Assembly (NCBI RefSeq): GCF_023023025.1
Contig: NZ_CP095481.1
Location: forward strand, 9,189,001 to 9,253,000
Reading direction: 5' to 3'
From: Amycolatopsis sp. WQ 127309
Lineage (GTDB): Bacteria; Actinomycetota; Actinomycetes; Mycobacteriales; Pseudonocardiaceae
DNA: 64,000 nt
A program made the translations under genes and the position numbers. The notes beneath the pieces are model-generated. The model was not told the origin of the DNA, searched no databases, and was given only the letters and a program-made list of their open reading frames with translations. Shown in pieces: positions 10,194 through 20,143 of the stretch. How positions within the stretch are numbered: position 1 is the first letter of the stretch; the number at the start of each line of letters is the position of its first letter.

Positions 10194-11897
10194 TCAGCTC
10201 GGGAGGAGGGCCGGGGCCGTCAGGCGGCTGGCGTTCGCGGCCTCGTCGTCCGGGGCCTCCTGCGCCGTGCGCTCCGCCTCGACGCGGGCGAGGTAGTTCG
10301 TCACCTCGCGGGACTGGCGGTGCGCGTCCCAGCCCAGCAGCGGGGCCATCAGCTCCGCGACCCACGGGGCCGCCGTGACACCGCGATCGCGTTCCTCGAT
10401 GGAGATCCGCGTCCGGCGGGTGAGGACGTCCTCCAGGTGCAGCGCGCCCTCGTGCGAGACCGCGTACACCACCTCCGCCTTCAGGTACTCGGACGCGCCC
10501 GGCAAGGGCGCGCCCAGCTCCGGGCGCTCCGCGATCGACGTCAGGACGTCCTCGATCGCCGAGCCGTACCGCCCCAGCAGGTGCTCGATCCGCGCCACCG
10601 GCAGACCCGCCCGCGACGCCAGCGCGAACCGGCCGTCCCACAGCTCGTGGTAGCCCGCCGCGCCGACGATCGGCAGCCGGTCGGTCCACGACGGCGGCGT
10701 CGGGCGGCCGACCTCTTCGACCGCGACGTCGACGGCGTCGGCGGCCATCACCCGGTAGGTCGTGTACTTGCCGCCGGCCACGATCACCAGGCCCGGCACC
10801 GGGTGCGCGACCGCGTGTTCCCGCGACAGCTTCGTCGTCACGGCCGCCTTCGCCGCCAGCAGCGGCCGAAGACCGGCGTAGACGCCTTCGATGTCGTCGT
10901 GCGTGACCGGCGTGCGCAGCACCGCGTTGAGGTGCTCCAGCACGTAGTCGACGTCCGCGCGGCTCGCCGCCGGGTGCTCGCGGTCGAGGTCCCACTCGGT
11001 GTCGGTGGTGCCGACGAGCCAGTGCTTGCCCCACGGGATCACGAACAGCACGCTCTTCTCGGTGCGCAGGATCAACCCGGTGTCGAGGTCGATCTTCTCC
11101 CGCGGCACCACGAGGTGGACGCCCTTCGACGCGCGCACGGTGAACGGCGCGGGGATCCCGGCCGCTTCGGACATGTCGTCGCTCCACACGCCCGTCGCCG
11201 CGATCACCGTGCGAGCCCGGACTTCGAACTCGACGCCGCTCTCGCGGTCCACGACCTTCGCGCCGACAACCCGCTCGCCGTCGCGCAGCAACGACGTCAT
11301 CCGCGCCCGCGTCAGCACCGAGGCGCCCTGCTCGGCGGCGGTCCGCGCGATGGTCATCGTGTGGCGCGCGTCGTCGACCTGGGCGTCGTAGTACTGGATC
11401 GCGCCGATCAGCGCGTCGTCGGCCAGGGCCGGCGCCACCTTGAACGCGCCGCGCTTGGACAGGTGCCGGTGCCGCGGCAGCGCGCGAGCCCCGCCGAGCG
11501 TGTCGTACAGCGTGACGCCGGCGCCGATGTACCCGCGCTCCCACACCCGGTGCGTCAGCGGCACCAGGAACTTCACCGGCCGGACCAGGTGCGGCGCCAG
11601 GGTCTGCAGCAGCAGCCCGCGTTCCTTGAGCGCCTCGCGCACCAGCTTGAAGTCCAGCTGTTCCAGGTAGCGCAGCCCGCCGTGGATCAGCTTGGACGAC
11701 CGGCTGGACGTCCCGGCGGCGAAGTCCCGCGCCTCGACGAGCGCGACGGACAGCCCGCGCGACGCCGCGTCGAGCGCGACACCCGCGCCGGTCACGCCCC
11801 CGCCGACGACGAGCACGTCGACCTCTTCGCGGGCGAGCTTGCGCAGCGTCTCCGCGCGGTACACCGGGGAAAGCGGTGTCGTGGTGTTCCTCTTCAT
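10194..11897 (-). CDS. glpD: Glycerol-3-phosphate dehydrogenase (FAD, aerobic)
   Basis: This 567-residue membrane-associated flavoprotein oxidises glycerol 3-phosphate to dihydroxyacetone phosphate and passes electrons to the quinone pool. DVLVVGGGVTGAGVALDAAS near residue 32 is the FAD-binding GxGxxG fold, and SSRSSKLIHGGLRYLE is the GlpD signature. The C-terminal helical domain is present. I chose ATG 11897 (MKRNTTTPLSPVYRAE) with GTGAGGACA ahead of it. It is the last gene of glpF-glpK-glpD, starting 7 bp after the glpK stop. Transcription should end at the palindrome at 10102. Confidence 0.95.
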   Translation of the reverse strand: MKRNTTTPLSPVYRAETLRKLAREEVDVLVVGGGVTGAGVALDAASRGLSVALVEARDFAAGTSSRSSKLIHGGLRYLEQLDFKLVREALKERGLLLQTLAPHLVRPVKFLVPLTHRVWERGYIGAGVTLYDTLGGARALPRHRHLSKRGAFKVAPALADDALIGAIQYYDAQVDDARHTMTIARTAAEQGASVLTRARMTSLLRDGERVVGAKVVDRESGVEFEVRARTVIAATGVWSDDMSEAAGIPAPFTVRASKGVHLVVPREKIDLDTGLILRTEKSVLFVIPWGKHWLVGTTDTEWDLDREHPAASRADVDYVLEHLNAVLRTPVTHDDIEGVYAGLRPLLAAKAAVTTKLSREHAVAHPVPGLVIVAGGKYTTYRVMAADAVDVAVEEVGRPTPPSWTDRLPIVGAAGYHELWDGRFALASRAGLPVARIEHLLGRYGSAIEDVLTSIAERPELGAPLPGASEYLKAEVVYAVSHEGALHLEDVLTRRTRISIEERDRGVTAAPWVAELMAPLLGWDAHRQSREVTNYLARVEAERTAQEAPDDEAANASRLTAPALLPS

Positions 11898-11904
11898 CTT
11901 GTCC

Positions 11905-13422
11905 TCACTCCACATCTACCCAGTCGAGCGTCCGGCCGACGGCCTTCTGCCAGCCCGCGTAGCCCTCCGCGCGCTGTTCGTCCGTCCACGACGGCTCCCA
12001 GCGCTTGTCCTCGTTCCAGTTCTGTTCCAGCTCGTCGGTCGACCGCCAGAAGCCGACGGCCAGCCCGGCCGCGTAGGCGGCGCCGAGCGCGGTGGTCTCG
12101 GCGACGACCGGCTTCGACACCGGCACGCCGAGGATGTCCGCCTGCAGCTGCATGCACAGCTCGTTCGCGGTGACGCCACCGTCCACACGCAACACGTCGA
12201 GCGTGACGCCGGAGTCGTTCTGCATCGCGTCGACGACGTCGCGGGTCTGGTAGCAGATCGCTTCCAGCGTCGCCCGGGCGATGTGCGCGTTGGTCGTCGC
12301 GCGGGTCAGGCCGACGATCGCGCCCCGCGCGTCGGACCGCCAGTAGGGCGCGAAGAGGCCGGAGAACGCCGGGACGAAGTAGACGCCGCCGTTGTCCTCG
12401 ACCTGGCGCGCCAGGCTTTCGCTCTGCGCTGCGCCGCTGATGATGCCCAGCTGGTCGCGCAGCCACTGCACGGCCGAGCCGGTGACGGCGATCGAGCCCT
12501 CCAGCGCGTACACCGGCTTCTCGTCGCCGAACTGGTAGCACAGCGTCGTGAGCAGGCCGTGCTTCGAGCGGACCAGCTCGTGCCCGGTGTTGAGCAGCAG
12601 GAAGTTGCCGGTGCCGTAGGTGTTCTTGGCCTCGCCGGGCCGGAAGCAGACCTGTCCGACGGTGGCCGCCTGCTGGTCGCCGAGCACGCCGGCGATCGGG
12701 ACCTCGCCGCCGAACGGGCCGTCCGCGCGGGTCGTGCCGAAGAAGCCCGGGTTCGACGACGGCCGGATCTTCGGCAGCATCCGGCGCGGGACGGTGAAGA
12801 ACGACAGCAGTTCGTCGTCCCAGTCGAGGGTCTCGAGGTCCATCAGCATGGTGCGCGACGCGTTGGTCGGGTCGGTGACGTGGACGCCGCCGTCCGGGCC
12901 GCCGGTGAGGTTCCAGATGAGCCACGAGTCGGTGGTGCCGAACAGCGCGTCGCCCGCTTCGGCGGCTTCGCGGACGCCGTCGACGTTTTCGAGGATCCAC
13001 TGCAGCTTGCCGCCGGAGAAGTACGTCGCGGGCGGGAGGCCGGCCTTGCGGCGGATGACGTCGCCCTTGCCGGAGCGTTCCAGCGCCGAGGCGATCCGGT
13101 CGGTGCGGGTGTCCTGCCAGACGATGGCGTGGCCGTACGGGCGGCCGGTGCGGCGGTTCCACACGACGGTGGTCTCGCGCTGGTTGGTGATGCCGAGCGA
13201 GGCCAGGTCGCCCGCGGTGAGGTTGGCCTTGTTGAGCGCGGTGGCGATGACCGAGCGGGTGCGTTCCCAGATCTCGGTGGCGTCGTGCTCGACCCAGCCG
13301 GGCTTCGGCAGGATCTGCTCGTGCTCCAGCTGGTGGCGGGCGATCTCGTTGCCGCCGTGGTCGAAGATCATGAACCGGGTGCTGGTGGTGCCCTGGTCTA
13401 CGGCGCCGACGAAGTCAGGCAT
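11905..13422 (-). CDS. glpK: Glycerol kinase
   Basis: This 505-residue FGGY kinase phosphorylates glycerol to glycerol 3-phosphate. It shows [13 protein letters not shown] at the N-terminus, [29 protein letters not shown], and GDQQAATVG with the catalytic Asp. The length is normal for the family. ATG 13422 follows GAGAAGGGAACCACC. It lies between glpF and glpD in one operon, so imported glycerol is trapped at once. A second kinase with an extra domain is encoded at 15322. The phosphotransferase-system histidine-loop control seen in Firmicutes was not examined. Confidence 0.96.
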   Translation of the reverse strand: MPDFVGAVDQGTTSTRFMIFDHGGNEIARHQLEHEQILPKPGWVEHDATEIWERTRSVIATALNKANLTAGDLASLGITNQRETTVVWNRRTGRPYGHAIVWQDTRTDRIASALERSGKGDVIRRKAGLPPATYFSGGKLQWILENVDGVREAAEAGDALFGTTDSWLIWNLTGGPDGGVHVTDPTNASRTMLMDLETLDWDDELLSFFTVPRRMLPKIRPSSNPGFFGTTRADGPFGGEVPIAGVLGDQQAATVGQVCFRPGEAKNTYGTGNFLLLNTGHELVRSKHGLLTTLCYQFGDEKPVYALEGSIAVTGSAVQWLRDQLGIISGAAQSESLARQVEDNGGVYFVPAFSGLFAPYWRSDARGAIVGLTRATTNAHIARATLEAICYQTRDVVDAMQNDSGVTLDVLRVDGGVTANELCMQLQADILGVPVSKPVVAETTALGAAYAAGLAVGFWRSTDELEQNWNEDKRWEPSWTDEQRAEGYAGWQKAVGRTLDWVDVE

Positions 13423-13435
13423 GGTGGTTCCCTTC

Positions 13436-14257
13436 TCAGTTCGCGGGCTCGAAGTCCTTGGCGGGCATGGCGTCCAGCGGGTCCCCGGCGGGCAGGAACC
13501 GCTCGATCAGGTACTTGTAGATCGCGCCGCCGATGATCGCGCCGAGCACGGGTGCCACGATCGGGATCCACCAATAGGGGAAGCCGTACTGGTCGGTGAA
13601 CGCCGTGTCGTAGCCGGTGAGCCAGGACGCGAGTCGCGGGCCGAAGTCGCGGGCGGGGTTGATCGCGTAGCCGGCGTTGGTGCCCCAGGCCATCCCGATC
13701 GCGACGACCAGGAAGCCGACGACGACCGGGGCCAGGTTGGCGCCGGGCGAGGTGTTGCGCAGGTCGGTGATGGCGAAGATGACCAGCGCGAGGATCGCGG
13801 TGCCGATGATCTGGTCGCGGAAGGCGCCCCAGTCACCCACCGGGAGCGTGCCGTTGCCCGGCAGGGTGGAGAACACCCCTTGGGTCTTGATCGTCAGGCC
13901 GGGGTCCTTCGCGTTGAGGACCTCGGTGTAGTTCCAGCGCACCAGCATGGCGGCGACGAACGCGCCGGCGGTCTGCGCGAGGGCGTAGGGGGCGACCTTG
14001 CGCCAGGAGAACCCCTTGAACACGGCGAGGGCGACGGTGATCGCCGGGTTGAGGTGCGCGCCACTCACCCGTGAAGCGACGTAGACACCGAGCGTGACGC
14101 CGAGACCCCACGCCCAGGCGATGCTGTCGTGGTCCCCGATGCCCGCGGCGGCGACCTGCGCCACCACCCCGCACCCGAACAGGATGAGGATCATCGTCCC
14201 CACGAACTCCGCGGCCATCTCGCCACCGAGTCCGTGGGCCTTGAGGTTTCGCACCAT
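13436..14257 (-). CDS. glpF: Glycerol uptake facilitator (aquaglyceroporin)
   Basis: This 273-residue MIP-family channel has six membrane helices and the two NPA half-helices: [12 protein letters not shown] and [12 protein letters not shown]. The Asp after the second NPA (NPARD) is the mark of glycerol-conducting members. It lets glycerol diffuse across the membrane. ATG 14257 has GGAGGAAG upstream and was preferred over a longer frame. It heads the glpFKD operon and is divergent from the IclR-type regulator gene, with operators between. Confidence 0.94.
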   Translation of the reverse strand: MVRNLKAHGLGGEMAAEFVGTMILILFGCGVVAQVAAAGIGDHDSIAWAWGLGVTLGVYVASRVSGAHLNPAITVALAVFKGFSWRKVAPYALAQTAGAFVAAMLVRWNYTEVLNAKDPGLTIKTQGVFSTLPGNGTLPVGDWGAFRDQIIGTAILALVIFAITDLRNTSPGANLAPVVVGFLVVAIGMAWGTNAGYAINPARDFGPRLASWLTGYDTAFTDQYGFPYWWIPIVAPVLGAIIGGAIYKYLIERFLPAGDPLDAMPAKDFEPAN

Positions 14258-14339
14258 TGCTTCCTCCACAAAGGACCAGTTCCCCCTGGTTCGTCCAGCC
14301 AAGCCCGCCCGTCACAGCGGGTCAACGGCGGCCGGTCGG

Positions 14340-14379
14340 CATTGTCGAACGGGCGAAGACGATGTTCGACATTGTCGAA
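14340..14379. promoter_or_regulatory. IclR/GylR-type operators between glpF and the regulator gene
   Basis: A perfect 7-bp-arm palindrome TTCGACATTGTCGAA lies at 14365-14379. Its right half, CATTGTCGAA, recurs at 14340, exactly 30 bp upstream (about three helical turns). The sites sit in the 151-bp divergent region, well placed to control both glpFKD and the regulator. Confidence 0.7.
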
Positions 14380-14408
14380 TCGGGGCCGGTCGGGCTAGGG
14401 TCGCGGAC

Positions 14409-15161
14409 GTGCCGGGTCCGATCCAGTCCATCGAGCGCGCGGCCGCGATCCTGCGGCTGCTGGCGCGGGGCTCGGGCCGTCTCGGCGTCGGCGAGATCGC
14501 CGAATCCCTCGAACTGGCCAAGGGCACGGCGCACGGCATCCTGCGGACGCTGCAGGGTGTCGGGTTCGTCGAGCAGGACCGCGACACGGGCAAGTACCAG
14601 CTCGGCGCCACGCTGCTGCACCTGGGCACGAGCTACCTGGACGTCAACGAGCTGCGCTCCCGCGCGATCAACTGGGCCGACGCGCTGGCGTCCCGCAGCG
14701 GCGAGGCGGTCCGGATCGGCGCGCCGCTGGAGGGCCGGGTCCTGGTCGTGCACCACGTGTTCCGCCCGGACGACAGCCTGCAGACCCTGGACGTCGGCAC
14801 GCTGCTGCCGCTGCACGCGACGTCGCTCGGCAAGGTGCTGCTGGCCTACGACACGACGCTGAAGGCCACCACGGAGGCGTACACGCGCCGCACGCTGGTC
14901 ACCCAGACGGCGATCAAGCGCGAGTGCGCGAAGGTCCGCGAAGCGGGCTGGGCGGCGGAGAACGGCGAGATGATCTCGGACGAGGCGGGCATCGCCGCCC
15001 CGATCCGCGGCCACGGCGGCATCGTGGTCGGCGCGATCGGCGTGTCGGGCGCCGCGGACCGCATCTGCGAGCCCGACGGCAGCCCCGCCCCCCGCCTGCT
15101 GGGCCACGTCCGCGACGCGGCCCGCGCGGTGTCCCGCGACCTGGGCGCGTCCCGATGGTGA
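14409..15161 (+). CDS. IclR-family regulator of the glycerol genes (GylR-like)
   Basis: This 250-residue regulator has an N-terminal winged helix (IQSIERAAAILRLLARG, then LGVGEIAESLELAKGTAHGILRTLQ) and a C-terminal IclR effector domain (LPLHATSLGKVLLAYD, later GIAAPIRGHGGIVVGAIGVSG). In Streptomyces the glycerol operon is controlled by GylR of this family, with glycerol 3-phosphate as inducer. The divergent position next to glpF makes the same role very likely here. GTG 14409 is used because the domain starts directly after it and the operators lie just upstream. A 26-bp-arm palindrome follows the gene and probably terminates it. Confidence 0.9.
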   Translation: MPGPIQSIERAAAILRLLARGSGRLGVGEIAESLELAKGTAHGILRTLQGVGFVEQDRDTGKYQLGATLLHLGTSYLDVNELRSRAINWADALASRSGEAVRIGAPLEGRVLVVHHVFRPDDSLQTLDVGTLLPLHATSLGKVLLAYDTTLKATTEAYTRRTLVTQTAIKRECAKVREAGWAAENGEMISDEAGIAAPIRGHGGIVVGAIGVSGAADRICEPDGSPAPRLLGHVRDAARAVSRDLGASRW

Positions 15162-15217
15162 CCCGGCCACCACGCCGCACCAGCGCCCGGGACCGCCACG
15201 CCCCACACGCCCCGCCG

Positions 15218-15276
15218 AAAGCCGTGAAGGCCTCCTTACCGGCTCTTACCGCCGGTAAGGAGGCCTTCACGGCTTT
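15218..15276. repeat. Long perfect palindrome, second copy
   Basis: The 26-bp arms are identical to those at 10102-10160. The 7-nt loop differs: TCTTACC here, against CATAAGA there, which is TCTTATG when reversed. It lies after the IclR gene and 45 bp before the second glycerol kinase, so it probably separates the two transcripts. Confidence 0.9.
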
Positions 15277-15321
15277 ACCTGCGGGCCCGTGCGGCCACTC
15301 GATCGTGCAGGAGGTGCGTCC

Positions 15322-17271
15322 GTGGTCCAGCGGTACGTGATGTCCATCGACCAGGGCACCACCTCCACCCGGTGCATCCTGTTCGACGCCCGCGGCCGGC
15401 TCGTGTCCGTCGTGCAGCGGGAGCACCAGCAGCACTTCCCGCGGCCCGGCTGGGTCGAGCACGACGCCACCGAGATCTGGCGCAACGTGTCCCGGATCGT
15501 CCCGCAGGCCCTCGCCGACGCCGGGGCGACCGCGGACCAGGTCGTCGGCCTGGGCATCGCCAACCAGCGCGAGACCACCGTCGTGTGGGACCGGCGCACC
15601 GGCAACCCCGTCGGCCGCGCGATCGTCTGGCAGGACACCCGCACCGACGCGATGCTCGACCAGCTCGCCCGCGAGCCCGGCGCGGACCGCGTCCGGCAGC
15701 TGTGCGGCCTCCCCCTGGCCACCTACTTCTCGGCGCCCCGCATCCGCTGGCTCCTGGACCGCACCCCCGGCCTGCGCGAGCGCGCCGAGCGCGGCGACGT
15801 CCTCTTCGGCACCATCGAGAGCTGGCTCATCTGGAACCTCACCGGCGGCGCCGAGGGCGGCGTGCACGTCACCGACGTCACCAACGCCTCGCGCACCATG
15901 CTGATGAACCTGCGCACGCTGAACTGGGACGTCGAGCTGCTCGACTTCTTCGACGTCCCGCGCGCGATGCTGCCGGAGATCCGCTCCTCGACCGAGGTGT
16001 ACGGCACCACCAGCCGCGTCGTGCCCGGCATCCGGATCGCCGCCGCGCTCGGTGACCAGCAGGCCGCGCTGTTCGGCCAGACCTGCTTCGCGCCCGGCGA
16101 GGCGAAGTGCACCTACGGCACCGGCAGCTTCCTGCTGCTCAACACCGGCCCGACGCCGGTGCTGTCCACCCACGGCATGCTCACCACCGTCGGCTTCAAG
16201 ATCGGCGACGAGCCCGCCGTCTACGCCCTGGAAGGCTCGATCGCCGTCACCGGGTCGCTGGTGCAGTGGTTCCGCGACGGCCTGGAGCTGATCGGCAGCG
16301 CGCCGGAGATCGAGACCCTGGCCCGCACGGTCGAGGACAACGGCGGCTGCTACATCGTCCCCGCGTTCTCCGGGCTCTTCGCGCCGCACTGGCACAGCGA
16401 GGCGCGCGGCGTGATCGCCGGGCTGACGTCGTACATCACCAAGGGCCACCTCGCGCGGGCGGTGCTGGAGGCGACCGGCTGGCAGACCCGCGAGGTCGTC
16501 GACGCGATGAACGCCGACTCCGGCCTGGCGTTGAAGACGCTCAAGGTCGACGGCGGGATGACCGCGGACAACCTGCTCATGCAGTTCGTCGCCGACGTCC
16601 TCGACGTGCCGGTCGTCCGGCCGATGGTGGCCGAGACGGTGTCGCTCGGCGCGGCCTACGCGGCCGGGCTGTCGGTCGGGTACTGGCCGGACCTGGAGGG
16701 CCTGCGGCGCAACTGGCACCGGGCCGGGCAGTGGCTGCCGGCGATGGACCCGGCGCGGCGCGCCACCGAGTACGGGCACTGGCGCCAGGCCGTCGAGCTG
16801 ACGTTCGGCTGGATGCGCCCCGGCCCGGCCGCCGTCGCGCCCGGTTCGGACCTGGTCGAGGTCCTGCTGGCCGACCACCGCCGGTTCGAGCAGCTGTTCC
16901 GCGACCTGCGCAACACCGAGGCCGACCGCCCGGCCCTGGTCGCCGAGCTGGCGGCACTGCTGGTCGCCCACGCGACGGCGACCGAGCGCATCGTCCGCCC
17001 GGAAGCACCTGGCGAGCTGTTCGCCGACGACCTCCTGGCCGCCCTCGACCCGGACGACGTCGAGAAGGCGTTGCAGCGCTTGGAGAACCTCGTCGACACC
17101 CACGTCCGCGGCGAAGAACGCGGGCTGCTGAACGACCTGCGCACCACGATGTCCACATCGGACCGGACGGCACTGGGCCGGGCGTTCGCCGCGGAACGCC
17201 ACCGCCAGCTGGACCTGGGCAGCGGCGACCCGGCCTACATCCGCGAGCTGGGCGACCGCCTGCGGCTCTAG
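15322..17271 (+). CDS. Glycerol kinase fused to a C-terminal hemerythrin-like domain
   Basis: Residues 1-498 form a complete glycerol kinase ([34 protein letters not shown] with the catalytic Asp, GTGSFLLLN). A Pro/Ala linker follows, then about 140 residues that read as a hemerythrin HHE helical bundle: [10 protein letters not shown] (His519), [15 protein letters not shown] (His550, Glu555) and [13 protein letters not shown] (His594, Glu598/599). The third helix lacks its usual His. Normal GlpK ends near 505, so this 649-residue form is about 150 residues longer. GTG 15322 follows GGAGG by 7 nt. It may link glycerol phosphorylation to oxygen, iron or redox state; that is inference. It lies downstream of the glycerol regulator and is the second kinase in the locus. 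Confidence 0.9.
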   Translation: MVQRYVMSIDQGTTSTRCILFDARGRLVSVVQREHQQHFPRPGWVEHDATEIWRNVSRIVPQALADAGATADQVVGLGIANQRETTVVWDRRTGNPVGRAIVWQDTRTDAMLDQLAREPGADRVRQLCGLPLATYFSAPRIRWLLDRTPGLRERAERGDVLFGTIESWLIWNLTGGAEGGVHVTDVTNASRTMLMNLRTLNWDVELLDFFDVPRAMLPEIRSSTEVYGTTSRVVPGIRIAAALGDQQAALFGQTCFAPGEAKCTYGTGSFLLLNTGPTPVLSTHGMLTTVGFKIGDEPAVYALEGSIAVTGSLVQWFRDGLELIGSAPEIETLARTVEDNGGCYIVPAFSGLFAPHWHSEARGVIAGLTSYITKGHLARAVLEATGWQTREVVDAMNADSGLALKTLKVDGGMTADNLLMQFVADVLDVPVVRPMVAETVSLGAAYAAGLSVGYWPDLEGLRRNWHRAGQWLPAMDPARRATEYGHWRQAVELTFGWMRPGPAAVAPGSDLVEVLLADHRRFEQLFRDLRNTEADRPALVAELAALLVAHATATERIVRPEAPGELFADDLLAALDPDDVEKALQRLENLVDTHVRGEERGLLNDLRTTMSTSDRTALGRAFAAERHRQLDLGSGDPAYIRELGDRLRL

Positions 17272-17981
17272 CCCGCTTCCAGGACGAAGAACAGGAAACT
17301 CGGGAACGTGTCGAGGATCGGGAAGTCGTCCGGGTACACCTCCCGCGCCTCCGGCGTCGGGTGCGGCTCGTGGATGACGGCGATGCGGAAACCGGCTTCG
17401 GTGAAGGCGTCGGTCATCGCGTGCAGTGGCTTGTTCCAGAACGTCATCCGGCAGGGTCGGCCCTGCAGCTCGAACGTGTCGGTCCAGGTGTAGCGCTCGA
17501 AGTAGTCGGGCCGGGGACCTTCCGCGCGGTGCGTGAGGTTGACCATCATCGGGTGGTTGACCGACGCGATGAGCCGGCCGCCGGGCCGCAGCACGCGCCG
17601 CAGTTCGGCCAGCGTCGGTGTCCAGTCCTCCAGGTAGTGCAGCACCAGGGACGCCACGACGTCGTCGAACGCGGCGTCGGGGAATGGCAGCGGGTCGGCC
17701 AGGTCGGCGACCCGCAGGTCCGCGTCCGTACCGAGCCGCTTCCGCGCGTGGTCCAGCATCGCGGCGCTCTGGTCGAAGCCGGACACGACGGCGCCGCGGT
17801 CCCGCAGCGCCGCGAAGAGCGGACCTGAGCCGCAGCCGGCGTCGAGGATCCGCCGGCCGGTCACGTCGCCGGCGAGCGCCAGGGCCGCCGGGCGTTCGTA
17901 GTAGGCGTTCATCAGGCTGGTCTCGTTCTCGGCCGTGTAGGCCTCGGCGAAACCGTCGTATTCACTCGTTTCCTGAGCCAT
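17268..17981 (-). CDS. Class I SAM-dependent methyltransferase
   Basis: This protein of about 237 residues has the SAM-binding motif [19 protein letters not shown], the acidic motif II in VSGFDQS, and [12 protein letters not shown] and [15 protein letters not shown] typical of small-molecule methyltransferases of the UbiE/COQ5 kind. Its substrate is unknown. I use ATG 17981 ([12 protein letters not shown]); an ATG three codons upstream is also possible. Its stop overlaps that of the convergent kinase gene by the 4 bp CTAG, which serves as a stop on both strands. No partner gene points to a pathway. Confidence 0.82.
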   Translation of the reverse strand: MAQETSEYDGFAEAYTAENETSLMNAYYERPAALALAGDVTGRRILDAGCGSGPLFAALRDRGAVVSGFDQSAAMLDHARKRLGTDADLRVADLADPLPFPDAAFDDVVASLVLHYLEDWTPTLAELRRVLRPGGRLIASVNHPMMVNLTHRAEGPRPDYFERYTWTDTFELQGRPCRMTFWNKPLHAMTDAFTEAGFRIAVIHEPHPTPEAREVYPDDFPILDTFPSFLFFVLEAG

Positions 17982-18037
17982 GCGGCCCATCGTGGCACGA
18001 CTCGTTCAGAGGGTGGCCGCGGAACGGATCGACGCCG

Positions 18038-18328
18038 TCAGGCCGGGATTCCCGCCGGCACCGAGCCGCCCAGCCGGGCACGCACGCGGGACGCGAAGAG
18101 GTCGTAGCGCGTCGCCATCCGGGCGGTCGGACAGCGGATCGGCTCGTGCTCCGACACCGGGCCGGACTCCTCGCCGCCGAGGAGTTCCGCCACCGCCATC
18201 GCGGTGACGCCGCAGTGCCCGCCCGCGGGGTTCGCCGCGTCCCACGTGTCCGACGGATCGCACGTCCGTTCGTCCCAGCACAGCCGGAACACGACCTCCA
18301 GCTCGGTCAACGACCACACAGCAGTCAT
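18038..18328 (-). CDS. YunG-like small hypothetical protein
   Basis: This is a 96-residue protein. WDAANPAGGHCGVTAMAVAELLGGE resembles the core of YunG-type proteins, where a GQC-VTA motif and a following GG are conserved; I make this match from memory. Function is unknown. ATG 18328 is preceded by GGAGGACGG, a good ribosome site. A longer frame extends antisense through the next gene's leader and is rejected. It diverges from the DUF1996-type gene, sharing a 247-bp intergenic region. Confidence 0.65.
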   Translation of the reverse strand: MTAVWSLTELEVVFRLCWDERTCDPSDTWDAANPAGGHCGVTAMAVAELLGGEESGPVSEHEPIRCPTARMATRYDLFASRVRARLGGSVPAGIPA

Positions 18329-18374
18329 CCGTCCTCCGGCTCGCGTCACCTCACCAGCAGCGACCGAATCCAAT

Positions 18375-18390
18375 ATAACGAACTGATAAC
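18375..18390. promoter_or_regulatory. Motif shared upstream of both DUF1996-type genes (copy 1)
   Basis: ATAACGAACTGATAAC lies 186 bp before the ATG of the first DUF1996-type gene. A nearly equal sequence, ATAACGGAACGATAAC, lies 172 bp before the second. Two ATAAC half-sites are 11 bp apart in each copy, which fits a regulator binding two turns of one face. Confidence 0.5.
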
Positions 18391-18575
18391 GGCGGAATCG
18401 CGGTTTGAACCGCCCCCGACTTCTGGCCGTTTCAGCCAATGCCGGAACCAGTGACACCGGGCGCGGTCCCCGACAACCGCGCGCGGTGCCACTCCCCCGG
18501 GTTCCGCGCGTTCTCCCAGCCGGGCACGCAGCTTTCTTCGCCGTGCCCGGAAAACCTAACGAGGTGAACAACTCC

Positions 18576-20075
18576 ATGTCCCGATCCCCCGCCACGGGCC
18601 GGCACCGCGTCTCCCGCAGAACGAAGATCGCCACCGGCGGTCTCGCTCTCGCGATCGCCGTCGGCGGCATCGTCGTCGCGACCACCGCCGGCAAGACCGG
18701 CGAAGCCAGCGCCGACCCCGCCGACCCGTCGTTCTTCCTGGACATCGCGAAGGTCCCCGCCGGCAACTTCGTGAACAAAGCGCTGCAGCAGAAAGGCGCG
18801 CGCGGCACGTTCACGGTGAACTGCGGCCGCAACGAGAACGGCCACTTCAACCCCGACAACTTCATCGCCCAGCCGGGCGTCCGCAACGGCGCCCAGCACC
18901 TGCACGACTACGTCGGCAACCTCTCCACGAACGCCGACTCGAACAACAAGAGCCTGTCGAAGGCCGGCACCACCTGCCGCAACGGCGACAAGTCCGCCTA
19001 CTACTGGCCGGTCGTGCGCATCGACACCGGTGAGGACGAGGAAGCCGAGGCGAACCCGCCGGCCAGTGTGCCGGCGAGCGATCGCGCCGGTGCGGCCAAG
19101 GACAACGCGTCCACGCAGGTCGACTGCCCGGACGTCGCGAGCCAGCTGCCCGAAGACGTCCCCGACCAGGCGATGGACGAGGTCAACAACAACCTCACCC
19201 AGATCGACCAGCAGATCGACGAGGCGAACAAGCGGATCGCCAAGGGTGACCTCAAGACGCCGCAGGACGTCCAGAACGCCGTCGTCGGCCCGCTCAAGGA
19301 CAAGCGGACCGCGGTGCTGAACCGGATCGCCACGGCGATCGGGCGCAACGCGGCCAAGCCGACGAACCTCGGCGGGCTCGCCGCGTGCGCGCTCAAGCAG
19401 GGCGGCCAGGGCGGTCTCGACAACGGCGGCCAGGCCAGCAACGGCGACAAGAACGCGTCGGCCGGTCAGAAGCAGCAGAAGCAGACCGACGGCGCGGCCG
19501 CGGAACTGCCCGGCGTGAACGACCAGAACGAGGTCGCCGGCAACGACGGCGAGATCCAGCGCGTCCAGTCCGCGACCATCACGTTCACCAGCGGTGGCGC
19601 GCGGAAGGTCGTCGCGATGCCGCAGTTCCTGCGCATCCTCTACGGGGACGCGAAGCAGAGCACCAACGGCCCGGCCAACGCCCGGCCGAGCTGGACCTGC
19701 ACCGGGTTCGAGGACCGGCTGACCGACCACTACCCGATCTGCCCGGCCAACAGCAAGGTCGAGCGGATCCACGCCTTCCCGAACTGCTGGGACGGCAAGA
19801 ACATCGACAGCACGAACCACCGCACGCACATCGTGTTCGCCGACCAGCAGGGCAAGTGCCCGCAGGGCTTCAAGAACGTGCCGCAGCTGGTGATCAAGCT
19901 CGTCTACAACATCCCGCACGACATCCAGGTCAAGGGTCAGTACAAAGTGGACGCTTTCCCGCAGGAGAGCCACAACCCCCGCTCGGACCACGACGACTTC
20001 GCCAACGTCATGGGCCAGTGCCTGATGAACCAGGTCGTCAAGTGCATCAACAGCGGCCACCGCTGCTCGCAGTAA
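18576..20075 (+). CDS. Secreted DUF1996-type protein, paralogue 1
   Basis: This is a 499-residue exported protein. After a basic start (RRTKIATGG) a hydrophobic segment (LALAIAVGGIVVATT) forms a signal peptide or anchor. The conserved DUF1996-like features are NPDNFIAQPG, GAQHLHDYVGN, CRNGDKSAYYWPVV, CWDGKNIDSTNHRTHIVF and a C-terminal SDHDDFANVMGQCL. A variable region of about 170 residues (roughly 150-330), rich in Gln, Asp, Asn and Lys and probably helical, splits the two conserved halves. The His and Asp pattern suggests metal or sugar binding, but the function is unknown. ATG 18576 is preferred because the signal peptide starts there. A near twin lies at 60093. A 23-bp-arm palindrome ends the transcript. 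Confidence 0.8.
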   Translation: MSRSPATGRHRVSRRTKIATGGLALAIAVGGIVVATTAGKTGEASADPADPSFFLDIAKVPAGNFVNKALQQKGARGTFTVNCGRNENGHFNPDNFIAQPGVRNGAQHLHDYVGNLSTNADSNNKSLSKAGTTCRNGDKSAYYWPVVRIDTGEDEEAEANPPASVPASDRAGAAKDNASTQVDCPDVASQLPEDVPDQAMDEVNNNLTQIDQQIDEANKRIAKGDLKTPQDVQNAVVGPLKDKRTAVLNRIATAIGRNAAKPTNLGGLAACALKQGGQGGLDNGGQASNGDKNASAGQKQQKQTDGAAAELPGVNDQNEVAGNDGEIQRVQSATITFTSGGARKVVAMPQFLRILYGDAKQSTNGPANARPSWTCTGFEDRLTDHYPICPANSKVERIHAFPNCWDGKNIDSTNHRTHIVFADQQGKCPQGFKNVPQLVIKLVYNIPHDIQVKGQYKVDAFPQESHNPRSDHDDFANVMGQCLMNQVVKCINSGHRCSQ

Positions 20076-20082
20076 CGACTGT

Positions 20083-20133
20083 CCGTGAATGCCACATTGA
20101 GGGACGTAGTGTCCCTCAATGTGGCATTCACGG
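20083..20133. terminator. Long palindromic terminator (23-bp arms)
   Basis: Perfect 23-bp arms, starting CCGTGAATGCCACATTGAGG, with a 5-nt loop (GTAGT), followed by CTTTT. It lies between the convergent DUF1996-type gene and the sugar permease. It shares the CCGTGAA start and CGGCTTT end of the 26-bp-arm palindromes at 10102 and 15218, so it may belong to one family. Confidence 0.85.
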
Positions 20134-20143
20134 CTTTTCGGGG

